A stretch of DNA of 64,000 nt from positions 480,893 through 544,892 of the forward strand of contig CAVSZC010000007.1 in the NCBI GenBank assembly GCA_963732365.1, in the 5' to 3' direction. The notes beneath the pieces are model-generated. The model saw nothing but the letters and a program-made list of their open reading frames with translations. It made no database searches and had not been told where the DNA came from. The position numbers were made by a program, and so were the translations under genes. Within the stretch, counting starts at the first letter, position 1. Each line of letters opens with the position of its first letter. Source of the stretch: SR-FBR-E99 sp963732365. Lineage in GTDB: Bacteria; Bacteroidota; Bacteroidia; Bacteroidales; VadinHA17. Below, one piece after another: positions 19,378-27,741 of the stretch.

Positions 19378-19456
19378 ACTTTTTATTCTTCATAAATACA
19401 AGTATCCTGACTCACTTCTATAGATTTCAAATAATTGAATAATCCGGCCTGAGCTT

Positions 19457-20141
19457 TCAGAAATACATGCCGGCTGAAAATATATAATCCATGTTGCGCA
19501 GTGGGACAGGATCAGCTCCTGTGGCGTTAGGCATTGCCAGAGTGTTCCACCCTACTGTCATTCGCCATTCGATGAAAAAGTTCTGTTTGAGAAGTTTGAA
19601 ATCCGAGCCGACTCCGTATACGAATGAGTAATCGAAGATATCGAGGCCTTCCATATCACCTGATTCTTCAACAATTATCGGGGGGCCGCCCGCATTAATT
19701 GTACTGGTAATATTATAATCTCCATTCATTAATAATGACAATGCGATCCCGGTGCTGCCATAAAACCCAAAATCCTTAATATTGACAAATCTGTATTTTA
19801 CGATTATTGGCATCTCGAAATAGTTCAGCCTGTAATCGGAAACAGTATTTATTTCATAAGGCTCGGGAATAGTAACATCCTGGCCCGAACCTTTCATTGT
19901 GTAGGCAAACTCCTGTTGAATGCCTACTGATTCAGTTATTGGAAAATACAATAAAATGCTTCCTGAAAAGCCATTCCTGCTGCTTGTCTCAACTTCATAC
20001 GTGTTATCAGCCGGGGAGATGCCGTATTGAGTGGCCAGACTGTAGCCGGCTTTCAATCCGAAACGAAGACCTGTCTGGGCATTTACAAATCCGGAAGATA
20101 GTAATGCCAGAAACAATAGTATGCTAAGTAACCTTTTTCAT
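19457..20141 (-). CDS. outer-membrane beta-barrel protein, frameshift in signal peptide
   Basis: The body is a small Bacteroidota OM barrel (PF13568-like): GLRFGLKAGYSLA at the start, SGSILLYFPITESVGIQQEFAYTMKG, FEMPIIVKYRF, GFYGSTGIALSLL, and a terminal aromatic strand FSAGMYF. An ORF from the TTG at 20116 gives 219 aa that begin in mid-signal (MFLALLSSGFVNAQ). The ATG at 20141 reads MKK and would continue LLSILLFLALLSSGFVNAQ if one G of the GG near 20132 were absent. This suggests a single-base insertion. The role is unknown. Confidence 0.75.
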
Positions 20142-20197
20142 AATCCTGGTTATTAGTTTTGTGTATAGTAATAGAACATCATTTCAGCATAATAAGT

Positions 20198-20626
20198 TCA
20201 ACCAAACTTTTTAATCATAAACCTACGGTAGGCTTTGCCGAACCGTGGAATATTGTCAAAGATGTCACCCCACAAATCGTAATAGTCTCTTTGCTCAATA
20301 ATTTTCCCCTCTTCATTTAAAGTCAGCCGGCTTGAGCCATACATTACGGAGCTCGGATTTTTCTTGAACTTGATGGTCATTTCCCATTCCATGATAATTA
20401 TATTCCCTTCCATGACAGCATTGACAATATTCATTTTCAGGTCTTTTGACCTCTTTGTCAGACGTTCCGTCATCGCGGTAAATTCTACGATGCCTCGTAT
20501 TTCCTGGATCGAATCCCTGAAATAGATATTAGTGTCGTAATAGGGAATAATGTGTGACCAGTCGGGTTTCCCATCGGTGTTGTAGGTTTTGCTCCACAAG
20601 TCCAGTACCAGTTCTTTTGTCAGCAT
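20198..20626 (-). CDS. NTF2/SnoaL-like domain protein
   Basis: This 142-residue cytoplasmic protein has the cone-shaped NTF2-like pattern: N-terminal helices (ELVLDLWSKTYNT), HIIPYYDTNIYFRDSI, IRGIVEFTAMTERLTKR, then strands NIIIMEWEMTIKF, SSVMYGSSRLTLNEEGKIIEQRDYYDLW. Such domains serve as isomerases, cyclases or binding proteins, and no catalytic residue can be assigned. It is the first gene of the minus-strand cluster with the OM barrel, SDR, CrtI-like FAD enzyme and ABC exporter. NTF2-like, SDR and FAD genes recur together in other bacteria, which is known context rather than proof here. Confidence 0.7.
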   Translation of the reverse strand: MLTKELVLDLWSKTYNTDGKPDWSHIIPYYDTNIYFRDSIQEIRGIVEFTAMTERLTKRSKDLKMNIVNAVMEGNIIIMEWEMTIKFKKNPSSVMYGSSRLTLNEEGKIIEQRDYYDLWGDIFDNIPRFGKAYRRFMIKKFG

Positions 20627-20800
20627 ATAACGTACGGTTTAAATTCCTTTGGTTCAGGTTAAAATGATAATCATCCAAAAGTAATGAAAATGTCACATTC
20701 TCATAACGGTATAAAATCCATCCTCCTTAACCGCTTTGCACCGTATGCTATTCCCAATACGAAACTGCACCAGGGTCAGGTCTTCCATGCTAATATAAAT

Positions 20801-20831
20801 TTGACTTCGGCTTTGGTAAGGCGTAATTTTG
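20801..20831 (+). promoter_or_regulatory. Bacteroidota sigma-type promoter for the TPR gene
   Basis: TTG at 20801-20803, a 20-nt spacer and TAATTTTG at 20824-20831 match the TTG / TAnnTTTG consensus. The gene starts 32 nt downstream at 20863. Its first ten bases (TTGACTTCGG) are the same as in the promoter at 40475. Confidence 0.75.
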
Positions 20832-20862
20832 CATTAACGATTATCACTAATACTCAATCAAA

Positions 20863-21636
20863 ATGAAAACGTTAAAATTCTTTCTGACAGTTGTGACTGT
20901 TGTCTTTGCCTGTTATTACGCTCAAGGACAGACTTCTACGGTGAAGGATGACCTCAGCAAGGCTCAGAGCCTGGCCCAGCAGGGAAATACAGCCGAAGCA
21001 TCCAAAGTCTATCTTGAAATAATGGGTAAATACCCTGAAAACAGGGACGCCGTGCAGGGCTGGCTGATGATAAACATGAAAAGGAGTCCTACAGGCGAGG
21101 AAGACGCGATCAAGCAACTTGAAGAACTCGAAAAAATTTATCCGGAAAATACCGGAATATTATTCTTTAAAACGTTCCTCCAGACTGAATTCAACCACCT
21201 GGATGATGCACTGAAAAACGCCGAAAAGCTTACCGTCATGCAACCCGACGATGGGGTAAACTGGCTGATGAAAGGACAGATACTGGAATCGATGGACAGA
21301 AACGATGAGGCGTTATCTGCCCTGGAAAAGGCAACATCACTCAGTCCTGACAACGCTGATGCCTGGCAGATTAAAGCAGGGCTGCTCGCAAAAACAAATA
21401 AACTTGATGAAGCCATCTCTTCATACAATAAGGCAATTGAGCTTGCACCCGGGCAGCCGGTTTTCATCTATAACCGGGGATGCGTTTATTGCCGGAAAGG
21501 CGATAAGGCAAATGCCCTTGCTGACCTCGGAAAGGCAATATCGATGAACCCGCAATTCAAGACCTATGCCCCGAAAGATGAGGATTTCAAAAGTCTCTGG
21601 GAAGATGAGGATTTCAAGAAACTCGTCTCGCAATAA
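20863..21636 (+). CDS. periplasmic tetratricopeptide-repeat protein
   Basis: The 257-residue protein has a signal peptide (LKFFLTVVTVVFACYYAQGQ). TPR units then cover residues about 28-235, for example AQSLAQQGNTAEASKVYLEI, PDNADAWQIKAGLLA and EAISSYNKAIELAPGQPVFI. The end is acidic (DEDFKSLWEDEDFKKLVSQ), a feature of Bacteroidota TPR proteins with a residual end domain. It probably acts as a protein-binding scaffold in the periplasm, with no enzymatic motif. It has a good own promoter and is followed by an intergenic repeat element. Confidence 0.82.
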   Translation: MKTLKFFLTVVTVVFACYYAQGQTSTVKDDLSKAQSLAQQGNTAEASKVYLEIMGKYPENRDAVQGWLMINMKRSPTGEEDAIKQLEELEKIYPENTGILFFKTFLQTEFNHLDDALKNAEKLTVMQPDDGVNWLMKGQILESMDRNDEALSALEKATSLSPDNADAWQIKAGLLAKTNKLDEAISSYNKAIELAPGQPVFIYNRGCVYCRKGDKANALADLGKAISMNPQFKTYAPKDEDFKSLWEDEDFKKLVSQ

Positions 21637-21727
21637 AAGTTGACGGGTAATAGAGGCGAAGACCCTTACCGAATCAAACCAGGAACCTTCGACTGCAGGC
21701 TTTGCCCTCCGAATCCGACATTTGGCA

Positions 21728-21879
21728 GAGAAGGAGGGACTGCAAGACACAAAGAGTGTGAGCGTGAGTGTGAGAGCGAAGAAAACAGAGACGAGAGTAC
21801 TCGCTCACGCTCTCACTCTCGCTCTGTTTTGGTACCCCAGACCCGCCGGTTGGCGGGCAGGCGGACAAAAGTTGCAAAC
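21728..21879. repeat. modular intergenic repeat, copy R1
   Basis: Starts with AGAAGGAGGGACTGCAAGAC. It continues into a GTGAGCG/GAGTGTGAG tract and its imperfect inverted partner CTCGCTCACGCTCTCACTC, then GGTACCCCAGACC. The hairpin CCCGCC-GGTT-GGCGGG (21842-21857) follows, and the 3' end is CAGGCGGACAAAAGTTGCAA. The 3' module recurs at 40.3, 46.0, 36.1 and 39.0 kb. The 5' block recurs at 22765. It fills most of the gap between the TPR and mntA genes. Confidence 0.8.
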
Positions 21880-21987
21880 AGGATATATGATTTTTTATCG
21901 GTATTTGAATCTGGTCAGAAAGCTAATTGGGTTCTTTAAATTATTCTAACATATATTTTTGTTATTTTTGGAATAAATTAACTAACA

Positions 21988-22293
21988 ATGAATAAGATTA
22001 TTGAGGGGAAAGAAAGAGAGATCCGGGATCTTTGCAAACAATATGATGTAAAGAGTCTATATCTTTTTGGGTCGGGCAGTACGGGTAAATTAAAAAAGTC
22101 CAGTGATATTGACATCCTGGTCTCCTTTCAGGATATTTCAATTGAAAAATATACTGATAATTACTTTGAATTACATTACAGACTTGAAGAACTTTTCAAA
22201 AGGAAAATAGACCTTGTAACTGTCAACTCCCTGGCAAATCCATTTTTTATCAAAAGCATTGAAGAGACAAAAATATTACTTTATGCAGCGTGA
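21988..22293 (+). CDS. mntA: MntA-type nucleotidyltransferase antitoxin
   Basis: This 101-residue minimal nucleotidyltransferase carries the LFGSGSTGKLKKSSDIDILV motif (GSxxxGxxxxxSDxD). A third acidic residue is in RKIDLVTV. In the HepT-MntA type VII toxin-antitoxin system MntA adds AMP groups to a Tyr of HepT to neutralise it. Its stop overlaps the likely hepT start (22283) by 11 nt, which fits translational coupling. Repeat elements flank the pair on both sides. Confidence 0.88.
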   Translation: MNKIIEGKEREIRDLCKQYDVKSLYLFGSGSTGKLKKSSDIDILVSFQDISIEKYTDNYFELHYRLEELFKRKIDLVTVNSLANPFFIKSIEETKILLYAA

Positions 22294-22627
22294 AGCAGGA
22301 AAATATTTATTTGATATCAGGGAATCAATCGCATCAATAGAACAATATCTTGGCCATAAGCGCGATTTTGATAAGTATAAGGCAAGTAAGCTCGTTCGAA
22401 GGGCAGTTGAACGGGAGCTTGGTATAATTGGTGAAGCAATGACTAAATTACTGAAGGTTGATAATTCAATAAGAATATCAAACCCAAGAAGGATAATCGA
22501 TTTGAGAAACTGGGTCATTCATGGATATGATAAAGTCGATGACGTCATTATCTGGGGTATCCTGACAAAAGACATCCCAATATTGAAAGCTGAAATAGAT
22601 GAGATAATTGGTAATATCCCTGAATAA
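22283..22627 (+). CDS. hepT: HepT-like ribonuclease toxin (HEPN family)
   Basis: The open frame begins at 22259, but the ATG at 22283 (MQREAGKYLFDI) gives the usual HepT start and about 114 residues. The HEPN catalytic motif is RNWVIHGYD (R-x4-H followed by the Tyr that MntA modifies). Conserved VERELGIIGEAMTKL is also present. Known HepT toxins cut RNA and block growth until AMPylated. It is paired with mntA. Confidence 0.88.
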   Translation: MQREAGKYLFDIRESIASIEQYLGHKRDFDKYKASKLVRRAVERELGIIGEAMTKLLKVDNSIRISNPRRIIDLRNWVIHGYDKVDDVIIWGILTKDIPILKAEIDEIIGNIPE

Positions 22628-22764
22628 TTAAATTAGCTCACCTGTTGAACCTCTGCAGAAAACCAATTGAAGGTCATCTATTGCATCTCAGCCTGAAAAC
22701 TACCTGAATGGTTTATTGCCCATAGTGCATGGTTCAGTGTAGCTTAACCGGTCGTCAGACCGCA

Positions 22765-22845
22765 AGAAGGAGGGACTGCAAGACTTCATTTTGAGGAGCG
22801 AATCGACCCGGTAGCAGCAAATCAAAATTTGTAACCGAAATTGGC
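22765..22845. repeat. partial modular repeat downstream of hepT
   Basis: Contains AGAAGGAGGGACTGCAAGAC, identical to the 5' block of copy R1. A diverged tail with AATCAAAATTTGTAACC resembles the ...AAAAGTTGCAACC end of the family. The toxin-antitoxin pair is thus bracketed by related repeat pieces. Confidence 0.6.
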
Positions 22846-22890
22846 ATATTATACTATAATGGATAATTTAGCAGTCCCGACCCATGAGCT

Positions 22891-23394
22891 ATGAGCAGAG
22901 GATTTGTCAAGGAAGACGACCAGGAAGAAGTTCCGATGGTGCCACAGAGGGCATACCTGCCGGACGGCGTGCCAAACTTTGTCACCCGGACCGGCCTGGA
23001 ACAGCTGTTGGCTGAAAAGGAGGCGCTGATAAGGGAAAAAGACAATCTCGGCAGCAGCAACGAAAATGAGAAACGCATTGCCCTGAACTTTATAAATGCA
23101 AAGTTGCAGTTACTGAACAACAGGATTGCCGAGGCCAGGGTAGTTGATCTGACAGAGCAGCCGCAAAACGAAATAAGGTTCGGAGCCACTGTTACTCTCA
23201 AAACGGAAGTGCCCGGTAAAATTCAGATTTTTCAGATAGTAGGCGTTGATGAGGCAAACATTGCCAGGGGGAAGATCTCTTTTATATCACCTTTAGCCAA
23301 GACACTGATAAATAAGAAAGTGGGAGACACGATTGCCTTAAAGCGGGACAGGGAAGATATTGTTTATGTGATAATGGATATAACCTACTCCTGA
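22891..23394 (+). CDS. GreA/GreB-family transcription factor
   Basis: The 167-residue protein has the two-part Gre layout. An N-terminal coiled-coil region follows FVTRTGLEQLLAEKEALIREKDNL and carries many acidic residues. The C-terminal FKBP-like domain has IRFGATVTLKTE, ISFISPLAKTLINKKVGDTI. Gre factors bind the RNA polymerase secondary channel and rescue backtracked complexes. The N-terminal extension (RGFVKEDDQEEVPMVPQ) is common in Bacteroidota GreB-like proteins. It stands alone. Confidence 0.88.
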   Translation: MSRGFVKEDDQEEVPMVPQRAYLPDGVPNFVTRTGLEQLLAEKEALIREKDNLGSSNENEKRIALNFINAKLQLLNNRIAEARVVDLTEQPQNEIRFGATVTLKTEVPGKIQIFQIVGVDEANIARGKISFISPLAKTLINKKVGDTIALKRDREDIVYVIMDITYS

Positions 23395-23451
23395 GCCTGA
23401 TTACCCCCGCTAAGCCTTATCAAATCGGAAATACTAAATGAACATCAGCAG

Positions 23452-23515
23452 CTTCCGTCTTCTGTTTTAGCTCTTCCGTCTTCAGTCTCCCGTCTTCCGT
23501 CTTCCGTCTTTGTCA
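23452..23515. repeat. pyrimidine-rich CTTCCGT tandem repeat
   Basis: TCTTCCGTCTTCC-type units (CTTCCGTCTTCTG, CTTCCGTCTTCAG, CCGTCTTCCGTCTTCCGTC) are repeated six to seven times. It is similar in kind to the TCATTCCTCA tract at 14.5 kb. There is no coding potential. Confidence 0.6.
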
Positions 23516-23624
23516 TGATAAAAGTTCATATTATAAATATATAAACTGTTACCATTATTGTGAAGAATTACACGGCTGGCGGGCAGAATGATAAAACCTT
23601 AAACATGATAATTGTCATATTTTT

Positions 23625-23654
23625 TTGATTTCACAAAATAGTTTAGTAATTTTA
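23625..23654 (+). promoter_or_regulatory. probable promoter of the hydrogenase operon
   Basis: TTG at 23625-23627, a 19-nt spacer and TAATTTTA at 23647-23654 (one mismatch to TAnnTTTG). The small-subunit ATG follows at 23688, 33 nt downstream. Confidence 0.6.
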
Positions 23655-23687
23655 CTTATAACATAAATAACTTAAAATTAACCATTT

Positions 23688-24797
23688 ATGGAAAAGAAGC
23701 AACCCTCGTTTTACAAGGAAGTCCGGGGAGAAGGAATATCCCGCAAGGATTTTCTGAAGTTCTGCACTACAATGGCTGCTATGCTTGGTCTTGAGGCCAG
23801 CGGCATAGGCCAGATTGTTAAGGCACTTGAGACCAAGCCCAGGCTTCCTGTAATCTGGTTCCATTTTCAGGAATGTACCTGCTGCAGCGAATCATTCATA
23901 AGAGCCTCGCACCCAATAGTCGCAACTATTGTCCTTGATAAAATCTCGTTGGATTATCAGGAGACACTTATGGCTGCTTCAGGTTTTCAGGCTGAGGATG
24001 CTTACAAAACCGTGATGGCAAAGTTCCCGGGGGAATATATCGTTATGGTTGAAGGTTCAATTCCTACAGAAAATGAGGCTTACTGCTGTATCGGAGGCAG
24101 AAGCGCCCGTGAGATCCTTGAGGAAGCCGTTGCGAACTGCAAGGCTGTAGTTGCCTGGGGTAACTGTGCATCTTCAGGATGTGTACAGGCTGCACTGCCG
24201 AATCCTACCGGGGCAAAACCCGTTCATAAAGTCATAAGCGGAAAGCCTGTTATTAATGTACAGGGGTGCCCCCCTATAGCCGATGTTATGGCAGGGGTGG
24301 TGGTCCATCTTCTCACATTCGACCGTATACCTCAGCTTGATGGCCTTGGAAGACCGAAAGCATTTTATTCACGCAGGGTACATGACACCTGTTACAGAAG
24401 GGCTAACTTTGACGCTGGCCTTTTTGTTGAGTCGTTTGACGATGACGGAGCAAAACGTGGTTATTGTCTCTTCAAAATGGGATGTAAAGGTCCCGTCACA
24501 TATAACTCTTGCGGTATTATCAAGTGGAATGACGGTATCAGCTATCCTATTCAGTCAGGTCATCCTTGCATTGGCTGCGCTGAAGCAGGGTTCTGGGATA
24601 ACGGGCCATTTTATCAGCATCTTCCATCAGTGCAAGGTTTCGGAATTGAAACCACTGCCGATAAGATAGGAATTGGCCTGGGTGTAGCTACGGCCGCCGG
24701 TATTGCAGGTCATGCCATTCTTACAAACGTTCGCAAACACCGCGAAATAAAAAATATACCCGAACCTGCTTTAGAATCAAAAACTACTAAAGAATAA
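23688..24797 (+). CDS. hyaA: [NiFe] hydrogenase small subunit
   Basis: The 369-residue Fe-S subunit of a group 1 membrane-bound uptake hydrogenase. The N-terminal Tat-type signal is SRKDFLKFC followed by a short hydrophobic stretch; the twin pair is Arg-Lys instead of Arg-Arg. Cluster ligands are visible in order: ECTCCSES, GNCASSGC and NVQGCPP (proximal); HDTCYRR, GYCLFKMGCKGP and NSC (distal and medial); and HPCIGCAE. A C-terminal hydrophobic helix (IGIGLGVATAAGIAGHAIL) anchors it to the membrane next to cytochrome b. It passes electrons from the large subunit to the cytochrome at the periplasmic face. It is followed after 5 nt by the large-subunit gene. Confidence 0.95.
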   Translation: MEKKQPSFYKEVRGEGISRKDFLKFCTTMAAMLGLEASGIGQIVKALETKPRLPVIWFHFQECTCCSESFIRASHPIVATIVLDKISLDYQETLMAASGFQAEDAYKTVMAKFPGEYIVMVEGSIPTENEAYCCIGGRSAREILEEAVANCKAVVAWGNCASSGCVQAALPNPTGAKPVHKVISGKPVINVQGCPPIADVMAGVVVHLLTFDRIPQLDGLGRPKAFYSRRVHDTCYRRANFDAGLFVESFDDDGAKRGYCLFKMGCKGPVTYNSCGIIKWNDGISYPIQSGHPCIGCAEAGFWDNGPFYQHLPSVQGFGIETTADKIGIGLGVATAAGIAGHAILTNVRKHREIKNIPEPALESKTTKE

Positions 24798-24802
24798 GAG
24801 CC

Positions 24803-26525
24803 ATGGCTGAAAGAATAGTTATAGATCCCATTACCCGCATTGAGGGCCACCTCAGGGTTGAGATAGAAGTCAAAGACGGAAGAATAAGCGATGCATACAG
24901 TTCCGGGACAATGGTGCGTGGCATTGAGACCATACTGAAAGGACGAGACCCGCGTGACGCATGGGCCTTTGTAGGACGCGTTTGCGGTGTTTGCACATCA
25001 ACCCATTCACTTACTTCGGTGCGTACCGTGGAAAATGCACTCGGAATTTCTGTGCCGCCCAATGCAGAGCTGATACGTAACCTTATGGCGAATGCATTGT
25101 ACATCCAGGACCATGTCGTTCATTTCTATGTACTTCATGCACTTGACTGGGTTGACGTGGTATCAGCACTGAAAGCAAATCCGGCTGATGCATCGGCGAT
25201 AGCCCAGAGCATCTCCCCGTGGCCAAAAAGTTCTGTAGGATATTTTACTGATATTCAAAAACGATTCAGGAATTTTGTTGAGAGTGGCCAGCTGGGAATA
25301 TTTGCCAATGGTTACTGGGGTCACCCGGCCTATAAATTGCCGCCCGCAGTTAATCTTATCGCTGTTGCCCATTATCTTGAAGCTCTCGAATGGCAGAAGG
25401 AACTGGTAAAAGTCCATACAATCTTTGGCGGGAAAAACCCTCATCCTAATTACCTTGTGGGTGGAGTTCCCTGTTCAATCAATATTGAAGAAGCCAACGC
25501 AGTTAATGCCGAGAGGCTGGCGATGGTCGGAAAACTTTTTGAGGACGCCAAAACTTTTGTCAATCAGGTATATATACCTGATCTGCTTGCAGTTGCCTCA
25601 TTCTATAAAAGCGACTGGGGTGCAATAGGCGGCGGTCTGAGCAACTACATGTCTTTTGGAGATTTTCCGACAAACGGCTATAATAATCCTGACAGCTTTA
25701 AAATGCCCCGCGGAGTTATCCTTAACCGCGACCTGAGCCAGATACATGAGATAAAGGCCGATGACCCTGAACAGATCCAGGAGTATATAAACAATTCATG
25801 GTATGATTATTCAAAAGGTGATAAGGCCGGGCTTCATCCGTGGGAAGGTGAGACAAACCTTAATTATACCGGGCCCAAGCCGCCATACGAACAACTTGAT
25901 GTTTCGCAGAAATACAGCTGGGTAAAAACCCCGAGATGGAAAGGCTACCCGATGGAGGTAGGGCCACTTGCAAGAATGCTCGTGGGTTATGCTTCAGGTA
26001 AACCTGAATACAAGGAGGTCATTGAAAGTACTTTGAAAACACTCGATGTTCCGGTGGCAGCATTATTCTCAACTCTGGGTAGAACTGCAGCCAGGGGACT
26101 TGAAACAAAGCTTGCATGTGACTGGGCTCTCGAATTCTTCCAGCAGCTGCTTTCAAATATTAAGAATGGTGATTCACGCACACAAAACAATGACAAATGG
26201 GCTCCTGAAACATGGCCGGCTACTGCAAAAGGTATAGGAATGGTTGAGGCTCCCAGGGGTGCCCTATCGCACTTCATTGTTATTGATGATAAGAAAATCG
26301 CCAATTACCAGCTGGTTGTACCGACTACCTGGAATGCTTCACCCCGCGATCCGGAAGGAAAACGTTCGGCTTATGAAGAATCACTTGATAGGAACACCTG
26401 TTGCCGATCCGAAACTTCCTCTCGAGGTTCTGAGAACAATCCACTCTTTCGATCCTTGCCTGGCATGTGCTGTGCATGTATATGATGAAAACGGAACTAC
26501 TATTCATGATATTAAAACATACTAA
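24803..26525 (+). CDS. hyaB: [NiFe] hydrogenase large subunit, one frameshift near the 3' end
   Basis: The catalytic subunit, about 573 aa if one base is removed. The N-terminal L1 motif is RVCGVCTSTH and the C-terminal L2 motif DPCLACAVH; these four Cys hold the Ni-Fe site. The frame breaks near 26387: CTTGATAGG would read SLIGTPVADPKLP without the G. Otherwise the ORF ends at 26485 with unrelated residues and no L2 motif. After the L2 His a tail of about 15 residues (VYDENGTTIHDIKTY) remains, as expected for processing by the encoded protease. Its neighbours are the small subunit (5 nt upstream) and cytochrome b (3 nt downstream). The break is probably a sequence error, since the sequence beyond it is perfectly conserved. 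Confidence 0.93.
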
Positions 26526-26528
26526 GCC

Positions 26529-27264
26529 ATGAGAAGCAGAACTATTCCTATGCGGGAAGTGCATGTATGGGAATTGCCCGTCAGATTCTATCACTGGGTA
26601 AATGCACTGTGCATAACCGCCCTGTGTATAACGGGTTACATTATCGGGAAACCTCCTGCAATAATAAATGGTACTGAAGCATATTTCAACTATTGGTTCG
26701 GCACTGTACGCTTCGTTCATTTTATTGCGGCATTCCTCTTCTTCTTTAATTTTCTTGGTCGCATCTACTGGGGTTTTGCAGGAAATGAATTCTCGCGCTG
26801 GTATAATTTTATCCCTCTTAAACGCTGTCAGTGGCAGGAGATATGGGATGTTATTAAAGTAGATGTGTTCCAGGTAACAAATAAGCAGATTGATTCAATA
26901 GGCCATAATTCTCTGGCCAGCCTGGTCTATTTTATCACTTTTCTTATTTTCCTGGTTCAGTGTCTTACAGGTTTCGGCATGTATGCAGCAATGAGCAATG
27001 CTTTCCTGCCAAAACTCTTTGCCATGGGTAGTTCCGTTTCCTTGGAGGAGATATGGCATGTAAGACAGCTTGCACCATATTCTTATGTGGGGCTTTATTA
27101 TCTTTGCTATAATTCATGTCTATCTTGTATTCTATCACGACTATATCGAACGCAGAGGGGTAACCTCATCAATGATTGGAGGATGGAAATTCATAGAGGA
27201 AGATGTTATTGAACGTCATAATAATGGCACAGAAGCCTGCCCGAAAGGTTTTAAGAAAGTCTGA
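26529..27264 (+). CDS. hyaC: Ni/Fe-hydrogenase b-type cytochrome subunit, one frameshift
   Basis: A four-helix diheme cytochrome b of the HyaC family, about 244 aa. VWELPVRFYHWVNALCITAL has the first heme His near the N-terminus. VRFVHFIAAFLFFFNFLGRIYWG and HNSLASLVYFITFLIFLVQCLTGFG follow. After the break, HHILMWGFIIFAIIHVYLVFYHDY holds the last heme ligands. The frame changes near 27071 (CTTGCACC, which would read LHHIL without the G), and the downstream frame ends at 27264. It takes electrons from the small subunit and reduces quinone. A maturation protease gene follows after 18 nt. Confidence 0.92.
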
Positions 27265-27282
27265 CCTGATAAAATAAGGGAT

Positions 27283-27741
27283 TTGAAAAATACTATCCTT
27301 GTACTGGGTATAGGTAATATATTGCTTAATGATGAAGGTGCCGGAATTCATGTCGTAAAACGACTTGAACAAGAGGGCTTTAAAGGTGCAGATCTTATGG
27401 ATGGAGGTACCGGCGGATTTCATCTGCTTGGGTTTATCCAGTCATATAAATATGTTATTATTATCGATGCATCCCTCGACCAGTATCCTGCAGGTCATGT
27501 GAGAGTTCTTCATCCGAAATATGCGAAGGATTTTCCTAATCAGTTAAGTGCACACGAAATCGGGCTGAAGGATCTGCTGGATGCTGCATTCCTGCTTGGA
27601 AACCTTCCTGACATTCATCTCGTTGCCGTTTCAGTTAAGGATTTTCAGGAAATGGGCATTGGACTTACTCCTGAAGTTGAGCAGGCCATGCCTGTTGCAT
27701 TGGAAAAGGTTAAGGAACTTGTTAAGTTACTTTCTGACTAA
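27283..27741 (+). CDS. hyaD: hydrogenase maturation protease (HyaD/HupD family)
   Basis: The 152-residue nickel-dependent endopeptidase opens with VLGIGNILLNDEGAGIHVV, the GxGNxLxxDEGxG motif with the first metal-binding Glu. It also has the Asp of IIIDASLD and the His of SAHEIGLKDLL as metal ligands. It removes the C-terminal tail of the large subunit after nickel insertion. A TTG start at 27283 is the only reasonable start. Its 3' end overlaps the 3' end of hypB on the other strand by 20 nt. Confidence 0.93.
   Translation: MKNTILVLGIGNILLNDEGAGIHVVKRLEQEGFKGADLMDGGTGGFHLLGFIQSYKYVIIIDASLDQYPAGHVRVLHPKYAKDFPNQLSAHEIGLKDLLDAAFLLGNLPDIHLVAVSVKDFQEMGIGLTPEVEQAMPVALEKVKELVKLLSD

Noticed and set aside
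21674..21877. Minus-strand ORF beginning MQLLSACPPTGG, with a similar one at 40042-40299
   Set aside because: Both are read through copies of the intergenic repeat (hairpin and AAAAGTTGCAAC end). The shared protein start comes from the repeat DNA and not from a gene family.
22259..22282. Longer HepT start at 22259
   Set aside because: The extension (MKRQKYYF) overlaps deep into mntA; ATG 22283 matches the usual HepT beginning and coupling.
26380..27080. Programmed frameshifting in the hydrogenase genes
   Set aside because: No slippery sequence, such as an A-AAA-AAG type heptamer, or downstream structure is seen at either break, and similar breaks occur in unrelated genes of the window.
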